Assembly: GCA_036971475.1 (NCBI GenBank)
Contig: JBAIZL010000004.1
Location: 63,179,253-63,243,252, forward strand
From: Prosapia bicincta
Taxonomy: Eukaryota > Arthropoda > Insecta > Hemiptera > Cercopidae
Reading direction: 5' to 3'
DNA: 64,000 nt
The number at the start of each line of letters is the position of its first letter. Position 1 is the stretch's first letter. Position numbers and translations under genes: made by a program. The notes beneath the pieces were generated by a model, which did not search any database, was not told where the DNA came from, and saw only the letters and a list, made by a program, of their open reading frames with translations. This document shows, in pieces, positions 42,433 through 51,522 of the stretch.

Positions 42433-43410
42433 AGTCTGTAAAAATTTTCTAACACGAGGTGCCGCGGGACGCTATGCTGGACCGCGAGTAGAGACCGTCA
42501 GCAGGCCAGATGGACCATAACCTCAGCGCTTTCGACATCCAGGACCACCAAGGATGAAGGCTCCAGACTCAGCCTCCAGGACGCTCGAATAGAGGGAAAC
42601 CACCACCGACGAACCAGGGATGGCGACTTCCGGTGTCCAAGGACCAGGGAATCCAGACGAGGGACCCCAAGGACCGGCAAGAACATCTTTGGCAAGTCAT
42701 TTTCTTTATTCGAAATCAGTCACGTCAAATTTAGTTAGTTAATTTTATTAAATTCAAACAAATTTGCAAGCCTAAAACAATGACTTCACTCTTTATAAAA
42801 TTTAAATAAATTGTATGCTAAGTAAAGGAATTTATGTGCTCAGAATATTTAAAATAATGAATATTAAAATTACAAAAGGTTTTTGGCCATAAGCCGTTTA
42901 TTTAAAGAAAATGAGAAATTTTCGAATATTATAAATTTAAAAGTTAAAGGTCATAAACTATGAAATTACCAATTCCATATAGGATATAAAATATTATTAT
43001 GTGTAATTTTGAAAATAATTTTATGTTATGTTATCAATCTATATGCAAAGTATAATTTTTTAAAGCATAAGAAACAAGAAGTAACTCAGTGAATTGTTTT
43101 GCTAATATAGTTGTGTAATACTTTGAAGGATAAATTTTCTTTTTTATTTCAATAAATAGAGTTAAATATGTCATAAAAATCAAGATTATTTGCATTCCAT
43201 CCTGTGTCAAATAACCAATAAAAACTGTTTAGCTTTTTCCAACTAATATAAAAATGATTATCAAATCAGTAAACAAATTTAATTAAATTTCATTAAATGG
43301 CAATAGATAAAGCCTAATGTTTTAAAGAGTTTCTCTCTACTAATTTCATGAGCTAGTCTAAAGATTAGTTGGTTTTTTGTAATAAAAGTCCAGAGATTTA
43401 TCTACTGGCA

Positions 43411-43466
43411 GATTGTGTTTAAGAGGACACAGGAGCCTTTTAAAATAGGTATTTTTAAACACAATC
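43411..43466 (+). repeat. 12-bp perfect inverted repeat in the 5' LTR
   Basis: GATTGTGTTTAA at 43411-43422 and TTAAACACAATC at 43455-43466, with a 32-nt loop. Conserved in the 3' LTR at 53044-53099. Confidence 0.8.
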
Positions 43467-43903
43467 ATATTTTGCACGTTCCCTTGCTGTTTCTGCAGAT
43501 CATCATCAGGTGGTAAGACTCTGTGTTTTTTATGTGTATTATTCTAAATGTGTTTCTTTCCAGCTGACTATTAATTTGACATGTGTGACTATACTTAGAC
43601 CATACACAATTGATAAACTTTTTAGGAGAGTTTATATGTACTTTAAATAGTAGTCAGCGGGAATAGGCTTGTTGTGAGTTTGGCCCTACGAGCAGGAAAC
43701 ATACACTTAACTCTGGGAGTTTAGCACGGTTTTACCAGCAGGGTGATAGGCAGAGTTTTGGTTGTTTATAAATATGTTTTCTTGTAAACAATTAAATTTT
43801 AGTATTCTGCAAGAAAGGATTTAAACAACACAACAAACGACCGCGTGGAGCTGCGGTGGTAGGGACGGTAAGAAGAAGGTGAGGTGGGGGGACGTTGCAG
43901 AAT

Positions 43904-43921
43904 TGGCGCCCACCGTGGGGC
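43904..43921 (+). other. Element 2 primer binding site, tRNA-Lys(CUU) type
   Basis: TGGCGCCCACCGTGGGGC starts four bases after the LTR. It equals the complement of the 3' end of insect tRNA-Lys(CUU) plus CCA at 17 of 18 positions as I recall that tRNA. Minus-strand DNA synthesis would start here. Confidence 0.8.
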
Positions 43922-44203
43922 TTTGAACAGGTTCCCTATATCAAAATTGAATAATTAAATAATAGAAAGAAATCGAGATTGCTTGAATAAGTGGAGTCAA
44001 AATGTTTTGAATAATGTAATTAAATTTTTAAATAATAATATAAATTGAACAAATCCAAGAGCGTACCAATAAAATAAATAAATAAATGAATTTGAATAAG
44101 GATCTAGTCGAAAGAGCGGGTAGGAACCATCTGGCCTAAACCAAATCAAAAAGAAAGAAATAAGGGAATAAATAATTAATTGAATATTAAATAGTAAATT
44201 AAA
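43922..44203 (+). other. Element 2 leader
   Basis: 282 nt between primer site and gag ATG, AT-rich, no ORF. Packaging signals would be expected here but none is recognisable. Confidence 0.6.
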
Positions 44204-45589
44204 ATGACGAAACCCGAGATGGAGAAATTGATGGCCTTTTTCAAGGATGAGAAACAATTGAGAGAGAAAGAGAAGGCGGAAGAGAAACAATTGAGAGAGA
44301 AAGAGAAGGAGGAAGCAAGACAAAGAGAGAAAGAGAGAGATGAAAAAGAGAAACGATTGAGAGAGGAGGAGAAACAATTGAGAGAAAAAGAGAAGGCGGA
44401 AGAGAAACAATTGAGAGAGAAAGAGAGGGCGGAAGAGAAACGAATGAGAGAGGAAGCAGAACAAAGAGCGAAGGAGAGAGAAGACAAAGAAAAACAATGG
44501 AGAGAGGAGGAGAAACAATTGAGAGAGAAAGAGAAGGAGGTAGAAAAACGATGGAGAGAGGAAGAGAAACGATTAAGAGAGGAAGAGAGACAACTGAGAG
44601 AGAAGGAAAAAGCCGAAGAGAAAATGGAAAGACAACGGTTATGGGAGGCTTTCCAGGGATAATTTGATGACTACCAAAAAGAAAATGAGGCTAAGACAAG
44701 TCATATATATGAAAAGTTAAGCGAACATGAAACGGAAATAGAGAGATTAAAAACTAAAACGGAAACAAAAACGGCTAAATTAAACGAGAAAGTACAGGAT
44801 ATCCAAGAGGACATTAAAACGGTAAAGCAACAAGTCGCAAAGGTAAAACAAACAGCTGGAGCGGGAATAGTAACACAAGTTTGCTTACCAAGGGTAATAG
44901 ACAGGAACGGGGAGGCCACGTACCGTAGGATTGAGTTCTGGGGGAATGACAAGGAAGATCCAATGACATTCCTAGGGGAAATAGAAGATCTATTTTCTGA
45001 AATAGACAATACTATGGACGAGACTGCAAAATTAAGAATTGTAGAGCGATATTTGAAAGGGGCAGCGGATGCATGGTGGAAAGCCATAAAGAACAATACA
45101 GAAACTTATTCTGAATTCAGGCAGGAATTCACGGAGCATTTCTGGAGTTATCGCCAGCAGGATCGGGTACGCAGACAAATAAATCATGGGCGCTACCATA
45201 ATAATGGACCATACTCTATGGCAGAGTATTTTATTATGATGGTAAACAGGGCGAAAAACTTAGACCCGATAATCCCAGAGAACCATCTCATTTTCATGTT
45301 AATGAAACACTTTGGGAGTAACGTTCAGCTAGCTAGTGTGGGGAACCCCACAAGTAACATCAAACAAGCGATAGTTTTCCTACAACAGCTAGACAGCGTT
45401 ACTGATAACGGCAATGGTAATGGGATCGCTCAAAGAAGTCAACAGAGGCAGGTTGCTCCAAACCAACAACCTAACCCTAACCCAAGGTCCCATGGTGATA
45501 CCGCAAAATACCAAGAGACCAAGTATCCTAAAAACCCTCATCCTAAATCGCCTATCCCCGGACCAAGCGACCACAAGCCAAAAAACTAA
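44204..45589 (+). pseudogene. gag: Element 2 gag, one internal stop
   Basis: 461 codons from ATG 44204, interrupted by TAA at 44660-44662 after 152 codons, then open to TAA 45587-45589. Residues 1 to about 205 are almost wholly charged, built from variants of EEKQLREKEKA, and should form a long helix or coiled coil. The capsid-like part follows: FWGNDKEDPMTFL, YLKGAADAWW and FTEHFWSYRQQDRVRRQI, matching the retrotransposon gag family. The C-terminus is Gln/Pro/Asn-rich and has no CCHC knuckle. A second ATG at 44963 is in frame, so an N-truncated capsid product is conceivable. The last codons contain the slippery site used to enter pol. The nonsense codon is the only break seen in this element's coding sequence. 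Confidence 0.85.
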
Positions 45590-45643
45590 ATATGAGGATC
45601 TCTGGCAACAATCAGGGAGATAAGTTAACCAGGTTAGAGATCC
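45580..45643 (+). promoter_or_regulatory. -1 programmed frameshift signal, gag to pol
   Basis: The heptamer A AAA AAC at 45580-45586 sits in the gag frame as the last two sense codons, followed at once by the gag stop TAA. It is the canonical X XXY YYZ site; the same heptamer is used by several retroviruses. Nine bases downstream a perfect 8-bp stem forms between GGATCTCT (45596-45603) and AGAGATCC (45636-45643), extendable inward by two G-U and one C-G pairs, with a loop of about 26-32 nt. A -1 slip enters the pol frame directly. Confidence 0.8.
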
Positions 45644-48600
45644 GAAGCACCAAGAAGTCAAAAATAATTCAGAGCGAGAGAACGAAGGAAAAGCCGGTTT
45701 ACCATCATAATAAGATCAGGCTAGGCGGTTTTTCCATGTCTATTAGGGACGATTTGTTAGAGGAAAGAATTGACTCGGTTATAACACTAGAGAATATAGA
45801 CCAGTGTCCAGTGATAGAGTGCGAAATTAAGGACCATAAGTTAATTGCACAAGTTGATACAGGTGCCCAAATGTCTGTGATTAAAACAGAAAAATACATA
45901 GCCCTAAAACAAAGCGGGAATTTATTCTATGAGCTACCTATAGCTAATGTAGCGATAGTCACAGCATTAGATTCAACCTGTAAACGGGTCAAATTACAAA
46001 CAATGCTACCTCTAACATTAAACGGACACACAAAGGAATTTGTTTTCTTGATTGTGGACAATCTACGGGTTGACCTCATCTTGGGAGCAAATACTTTGTA
46101 TGCGTTAAAAGCCCGGATAAACATGGAGAGATCGTTCATGACGTATGAAATTGATGGATATCTGCTGCACCAGGAGTTTCTTGTATCGAATAATAATAAA
46201 AATAATATAAAACAAGAGATAGGATGTAATAAAATTAATAAAATAACAAACAAAAATACTAACAAAAATGTAATGTGTTCCGACGTTACAAGCGGGGAAC
46301 AGGAAATAAATATAATAGATTCGTCTTTTAAAGACGGGCAAATTAACGACGGCAAATTAACACCTGTAGAGCCGACATTGGAGTGCCCGATAGTGAATAG
46401 CGAACAGGAGGGGCTGTTCACGGGCAAGGATCAGGAAGATGGGTCCTTGTGCGAGTTAGGCGATGACAAACTAAAAAATAAACAAACACGAAACAAAAAT
46501 ATGACTAAAAATGTAAAATGTTCCACCGATACAAGCGGGGAACAAAAAATAAAATTAAAACAATTGTCAACAAATAAGGTTAAGAACGAGGTTACCAAAA
46601 ATTTAAATAACAAATTGTGCGAAAATTCGAGGAAGAGTGAATTATTAAACTGTGAAAGAACGGAATCAAGTAAGCTAACGGGATTAAACAAAGCAAAAAA
46701 TGGGTTAACCAAGCCTACAACAAACAAATTAAATAATGACGAGGGAGGATTCAATGAATTAAATAAAAATGGCTACAAGCCGAAACAAATAAAATTCCAA
46801 CAAGTTAGGGAAAGACCTAATTGTCGGGAAACAAATCCGTTAGACTTAACAAGAGTTCCAAAGCACTTTAATTCTAATCAATATTGCTTGAAAACGAAGT
46901 CCAAATTGTTTGCTAAAAATAAATTTAGAAGTAAATCTCACCAGTATAAAAATTATCAGAATAAACCAAGTAAAAATAAATCAAAAACAAAAATAAAATA
47001 CAGGAATTACGCACAATGGCGTAACACAAAACGCCGAAAGAAAATCAGAACGCGCAAAACATATCTTAAAATAAATACGATTAAGTTGGAAAATACAAAT
47101 AATCATTGCATATTAAACAAACAAGAAATGTTGAAGTTACAAGAATTGATAAACAATTATTCAGACGTGTTTAATGAAAAACCAGGTAGATCCAATAAAT
47201 ATAAACATGCGCTCAAAATTAAGGAAGGCACAACTTTTGTGAACAGGAACTATCCTATTCCAATGAACTTCCGCAAACAGGTTCAGGAAGAAATCGACAA
47301 AATGCTCCGATATGACATAATTGAGAGGTCAAGGACGCCGTATGTTAATCCTATGGTTGTTGTCATAAAATCAGACAATACAGTTCGACTTTGTTTAGAC
47401 GCTAGGAAGTTAAACGAGATAACTGTACCCGATTATGAAAGTGCACCTAGTATAGACGACATCCTAAGAAAAGGAAGGAATAAACGGTATATTTCAAAGA
47501 TTGATATGACACCCAGTTTTTGGCAAGTGCCATTGACACACGATTCCAAGAAATATACCGGCTTTTTATTCGACAATAAGGTGTACAATTTTAAGGTCGT
47601 TCCATTCGGGTTACAGAATTCTCTAGCGGCCCTAGTAAGAACAGTCGATTTGACACTTGGCGTGGAGTTAAGCGACAACATATTAGCCTATGTTGACGAC
47701 TTGTTATGTCTATCGGAGACATTTGAAGAACACCTCGAGCACTTGCGTATAATATTTTCCAAATTCAGGGAGGGAAATTTAACAATAAATCCCAATAAGA
47801 CATTGTTCTGCCAACAGGAAGTGAAGTTTTTAGGGTACATTTTTGACCAGAAAGGGGTAAAAACTGACCCAGATAAGCTCCAAGCGATTCGCGACTTTCC
47901 TAGTCCTAAGAATAAGAAACAGCTACAATCATTCTTAGGATTTGTGAATTATTATTCGCGATTCACAAGTCAATACGCCCGAGAAACTTCACCCCTGTTG
48001 AAGCTATTAAGAAAGGGACAACCCTGGGTTTGGGATATAGAAATGCAAGATGCATTTAGGAATGTAAAAAACCTGTTTGTGGAAGCAGTTACTTTGACAC
48101 ATCCGGTGGAAGGTCGGGGAACGTTTTTACAAACAGATGCGAGCGATAACGCTATAGCAAGTCAGCTGTACCAGGAAGACCAACAGGGCAGGTTACAAGT
48201 AATTGGATTTGTATCGAGAACACTGAAACACGCGGAATTAGGGTATACAGTGTGCGAAAAGGAGCTTTTGGCAATAGTGCATGGCCTAAAGAAGTTTCGG
48301 CCATTGATAGTAGGGGCCCCATTAACTATCATTACAGACAACAAAGCACTAAAGTTTCTCTATTCATGCAACTATACCAATGCACGCATAACTAGGTGGA
48401 TTCTCGCGATACAGGAATATCAGCCAAAAATGAGACACTGTCCAGGTAAAGAAAACGTTCCTTGCGACACCATAAGTCGAATGTATCAAAGTAATATAGG
48501 AAATAATAGCGGGCAAAAGGGTTTAAATGTAGTTAAAATAGGACAAATTAAGGTAGAATGCCCTACAATAATACAAAAGATGTTTAAAGAAATGAGACAA

Positions 48601-49758
48601 GTCCAGGAGCAAGAACCTGAGCTTTTTCACATAATAAATCACATAAATCAGTTTAATTATTATAAAATATGTAACAATATATTATGTAAAATTGTAAACA
48701 ATAGAACGAAGGTTGTGATGCCAAAGCAAAATATCGTTCCATTTATAGAGCATGTACACAAACAATATGCACATTTAGGTAGAAATAAAATTGTCAAAAT
48801 GGTAAACAAACATGTTTACATTAAAAATATACATAAACAAGTCATGGATGTCATTCGGAAATGTCGGATCTGCCAGTTTGCAAAAGTAACAAATCGATAT
48901 TTGCAAGCAAGGACTAAACCCATTTTAACACAACAGCCGGGAGAGATTGTTGCTGTCGATTTTTTAGGACCTTTGCCCCGGAGCACAGGAGGTGCAAGGC
49001 ACATTTTAGTTGTTGTAGATGTATTCTCGAAATTAGTAAAATTATATGCAGTTAAGCGCCCAAATACGACGAGTACAATCGCCAAGCTGTCGCATTATTT
49101 TCAGACAATAGGGAAGCCTAGGCGAATACTCTCAGATTTCGGATCGGCTTTTACGTCCCGACAATGGAATTTATGGATGCGCGACAACAGTGTTGAGCAT
49201 ACATTAATTCCGGTCAGGCATCCACAGGTAAACCATGCCGAGAGGATAAACCGAGATCTGGGCAGGATTCTTAGGACCTATTGTCATGAAGCGCAGTCAT
49301 CATGGATGAGATATCTGCCATATATGGAACAGGTAATTAACATAACTCCCCATGAAGTAACTGGATATTCACTTATCCAGGTACACCATGGGGAAGTACC
49401 GATATATATATGGGAGAGATTTCTGCCAGATGATTGTAGAAATGCGGAACAAGCGACACAAAGAGAAACATTACAAAATGTATTCGATCGTATAAGGACA
49501 GTGGGAGAAAGACGGGCTGCTATGAAAAATATAAACTGCCGAGAAACGTCGTTTCAACCGGGCGATTTAGTCCTAATCACTAGGCACAATAGATCAGATG
49601 TGTCTAAGAATGAGACAGAAAAGCTGTTGTTAAGGTACCAAGGTCCTTATAAAATTAAAAGGAAAATGGGTCGAAAAACCTATGAAATTGCAAACATGGT
49701 TACAGATAAAATCCGAGGCATCTATGACATAAAAGATATTAAAAAGTTTTATGAATGA
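45592..49758 (+). CDS. pol: Element 2 pol: protease, RT, RNase H, integrase
   Basis: 1388 codons, fully open. Retropepsin: VDTGAQ with the active Asp at residue 89. A Lys/Asn-rich linker of about 300 residues follows (about 205-520), longer than usual. RT: residues about 535-740, with LDARKLNE, VPFGL and catalytic YVDD at 700-703. RNase H: QTDASD (Asp 849), EKELLAIVHG and TDNKAL. Integrase: HHCC module (HKQYAHLG...CRICQ) near 1055-1100, then core acids at Asp 1123 (AVDFLGP), Asp 1182 (SDFGSAF) and Glu 1217 (NHAER); the C-terminal part has GDLVLITR. All catalytic residues are present. The ATG at 45592 is probably not the true start: the frame is open back through the A AAA AAC site and translation most likely arrives by -1 frameshift from gag. 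Confidence 0.95.
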   Translation: MRISGNNQGDKLTRLEIRSTKKSKIIQSERTKEKPVYHHNKIRLGGFSMSIRDDLLEERIDSVITLENIDQCPVIECEIKDHKLIAQVDTGAQMSVIKTEKYIALKQSGNLFYELPIANVAIVTALDSTCKRVKLQTMLPLTLNGHTKEFVFLIVDNLRVDLILGANTLYALKARINMERSFMTYEIDGYLLHQEFLVSNNNKNNIKQEIGCNKINKITNKNTNKNVMCSDVTSGEQEINIIDSSFKDGQINDGKLTPVEPTLECPIVNSEQEGLFTGKDQEDGSLCELGDDKLKNKQTRNKNMTKNVKCSTDTSGEQKIKLKQLSTNKVKNEVTKNLNNKLCENSRKSELLNCERTESSKLTGLNKAKNGLTKPTTNKLNNDEGGFNELNKNGYKPKQIKFQQVRERPNCRETNPLDLTRVPKHFNSNQYCLKTKSKLFAKNKFRSKSHQYKNYQNKPSKNKSKTKIKYRNYAQWRNTKRRKKIRTRKTYLKINTIKLENTNNHCILNKQEMLKLQELINNYSDVFNEKPGRSNKYKHALKIKEGTTFVNRNYPIPMNFRKQVQEEIDKMLRYDIIERSRTPYVNPMVVVIKSDNTVRLCLDARKLNEITVPDYESAPSIDDILRKGRNKRYISKIDMTPSFWQVPLTHDSKKYTGFLFDNKVYNFKVVPFGLQNSLAALVRTVDLTLGVELSDNILAYVDDLLCLSETFEEHLEHLRIIFSKFREGNLTINPNKTLFCQQEVKFLGYIFDQKGVKTDPDKLQAIRDFPSPKNKKQLQSFLGFVNYYSRFTSQYARETSPLLKLLRKGQPWVWDIEMQDAFRNVKNLFVEAVTLTHPVEGRGTFLQTDASDNAIASQLYQEDQQGRLQVIGFVSRTLKHAELGYTVCEKELLAIVHGLKKFRPLIVGAPLTIITDNKALKFLYSCNYTNARITRWILAIQEYQPKMRHCPGKENVPCDTISRMYQSNIGNNSGQKGLNVVKIGQIKVECPTIIQKMFKEMRQVQEQEPELFHIINHINQFNYYKICNNILCKIVNNRTKVVMPKQNIVPFIEHVHKQYAHLGRNKIVKMVNKHVYIKNIHKQVMDVIRKCRICQFAKVTNRYLQARTKPILTQQPGEIVAVDFLGPLPRSTGGARHILVVVDVFSKLVKLYAVKRPNTTSTIAKLSHYFQTIGKPRRILSDFGSAFTSRQWNLWMRDNSVEHTLIPVRHPQVNHAERINRDLGRILRTYCHEAQSSWMRYLPYMEQVINITPHEVTGYSLIQVHHGEVPIYIWERFLPDDCRNAEQATQRETLQNVFDRIRTVGERRAAMKNINCRETSFQPGDLVLITRHNRSDVSKNETEKLLLRYQGPYKIKRKMGRKTYEIANMVTDKIRGIYDIKDIKKFYE

Positions 49759-50050
49759 GTAAAAAATATTTTAAAACTAAATACTATTAAGAAAGGCAGT
49801 ACAAATAAATAACCGCTGTACTTTTAAATAAACCAGAATTGTCTAGGTTGAAATAATTTATAATAAAGTATCCAGATGTTTGAATGAAATACCCAGCGAG
49901 TCGAACAAATGTAAACAAGGGCTCAAGGTTAAGGGCAATCACTTGTGTTTGTAAACAAGGCCACAATGTAATATCCGGTGGACGGGCGGGGAACGAGTTT
50001 ATAAAAACATTCCTTGCAGCAAAATAAGCCGGACGTACCAAAATAGTAGA
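49759..50050 (+). other. Element 2 post-pol segment, first part
   Basis: No plus-strand ORF. TGTAAACAAGG occurs twice within about 55 bp (49910-49963). Confidence 0.5.
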
Positions 50051-50284
50051 GGGCAAAAAAGCCTAAATGTATTTAAAACAGGACAAAGTCAATAAGATGT
50101 TCTACGGAATTTCCAAAATGTTTAATGGGAAATGTTTACGAGACAAAAGGCAGACTCAGGGACAATAACCTGATTTGTTACAATTAATCAAACCAACTGC
50201 GTCAACAATTATAAAATATCTTGTAAAGTATTCTGTAAAATTGTATATGATGTTAAAAACATTAAGAAGTTTTATGACGGGTAA
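50051..50284 (+). pseudogene. Decayed second pol piece with integrase deleted
   Basis: 50051 to about 50252 aligns at roughly 70-75% by eye with pol 48511-48702, the linker between RNase H and integrase (GGGCAAAA, TAAATGTA, ACAGGACAAA, ATTATAAAATAT, TGTAAAATTGT in order). It then jumps to the pol C-terminus: YDVKNIKKFYDG and a stop, matching YDIKDIKKFYE at the end of the intact pol. About 1 kb encoding the integrase is absent between these parts. The frame is broken. It is therefore a fragment of a related pol gene retained inside the element. Confidence 0.7.
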
Positions 50285-51510
50285 AGGGTTCTAGAATGTG
50301 AACTTTACACTGATCATAATCCAGAAAATACGGAAATGCCAAATTAGAATATTGCTGCAATAATAGAACCAGTACGCGAGCGATAGGCTAAGTTAGGCAG
50401 GAATTAAATTGTCAGAAAGATTCATAAACTGATTTAATGTAAAAACAAGTTTAAGCAGTAGTTGAATAAGGCTAAATCTAGACCTTCAGATTAGCTACTT
50501 ATTTATAAAGGGACAAATGTTTAAATCTAAAACAAACTATTTAATAACTAAATCAACATTACAAAAGTATTAGTCAGGAAGTTTGTGTACTGAGCAAACA
50601 TTGGCGAGCTACATCCACTGCTTAAATCAAACAAGCGGGTTAAATCAAGCAACAATCAGGCAGATAGCAGGCGAATCTTAATAACTTGTACAACAAATAC
50701 GCGGTCAGAACTTTGCAAAATCAAACAAGAAATTTGTGTGCATGAAATAGTGGGTCGTTAGATCAGACTATCACTGTACAATATAGAACAGGAAAACTTG
50801 TGTACTGACGATCAAGGTCGCAACAATAGAAACTTTGCATTAAAATCAGAAGCAATCAAGATTTATCAAGTGGACTTCGATAATCGAGACACAAGCCAGT
50901 TTTATAAATTATACAATAGGAGGATAGAGAATTTAAAAAGCAAGGTTCGTTCCGTTTTAATATGATAAGTAGAATTGTTGTCGTACTTTATTAGAATGTT
51001 TACAAGCCAGCTCATTGACCTTGCAGGTAGTTTGGAATGTAGAATCCACGCAATAGTTAGCCGCTACGAAAGGTTTATCGGAAAATAAACAAATTAAACT
51101 TGATAAACTGTACTTCCACAGCTGACACAATAATACGTAATACTTAAGATATAAATGGAATATGTTTAAAAAATAGTATTGTAAGATTAGTTAGGTTTTT
51201 AATTGCAAGTCATTGTTTTTAAAGCCATAACTAGTATAAAATGAAATTGACGTGGTAAATATATAAAGGAAATGACAGCCATCAGTGTGGTGAATAATGT
51301 GTAATTTGACAAAATAAAAGTTTGTGAAAACAAAAGTGACTAATAAATTGCTAATTGACTTGTGTTTGAAGTGTTTCAGGATGAAAACTTCTCAAGAGAC
51401 AAGAGAATAATAATAAGAAAATTTTGTAATAGAATAAGATAGTTTAAGTAAAAGTAAGATAAGGAATTGGTAAAAAACATTTTAACAAAGTAAAACATTT
51501 TTAACCTCTC
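50285..51510 (+). other. Element 2 post-pol segment, no env
   Basis: No significant ORF. A phrase like CAGGAA..TTGTGTACTGA recurs loosely at about 50574, 50725 and 50797. Whether this was once an env gene cannot be told from the sequence. Confidence 0.45.
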
Positions 51511-51521
51511 AAACGGGGAAA
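51511..51521 (+). other. Candidate polypurine tract of element 2
   Basis: AAACGGGGAAA directly upstream of the 3' LTR (one T away), with one pyrimidine. Confidence 0.45.
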
Positions 51522-51522
51522 T

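Larger units (their letters stand above)
41890..43899 (+). repeat. 5' LTR of element 2
   Basis: 2010 bp, long for a gypsy LTR. It has a GC-rich island at about 42440-42690 with repeated CCAGGA(C/A), a TATA box at 42401-42408, and a perfect 12-bp inverted repeat near its 3' end. The ~65-codon minus-strand frame in the GC-rich part occurs in both LTRs and is not considered a gene. Confidence 0.95.

Noticed and set aside
42498..42695. 65-codon minus-strand frame in the GC-rich LTR part, repeated at 52131-52328
   Set aside because: It is in both LTRs only because the LTRs are duplicates, it is antisense to the element, and it has no recognisable domain.
43485..43520. Functional hammerhead ribozyme on the minus strand of the element 2 LTR
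   Set aside because: CUGAUGA and GAAA boxes are present, but the stem between them has only two pairs and no cleavage triplet with paired flanks was found. Kept only as a possible fossil.
44176..44518. Ser/Phe/Leu-rich minus-strand frames opposite gag of element 2
   Set aside because: They are antisense shadows of the Glu/Lys/Arg repeat in the gag helix.
49759..51510. Possible env gene of element 2
   Set aside because: No long plus-strand frame, signal peptide or membrane segment is visible. The only homology seen is to pol itself.
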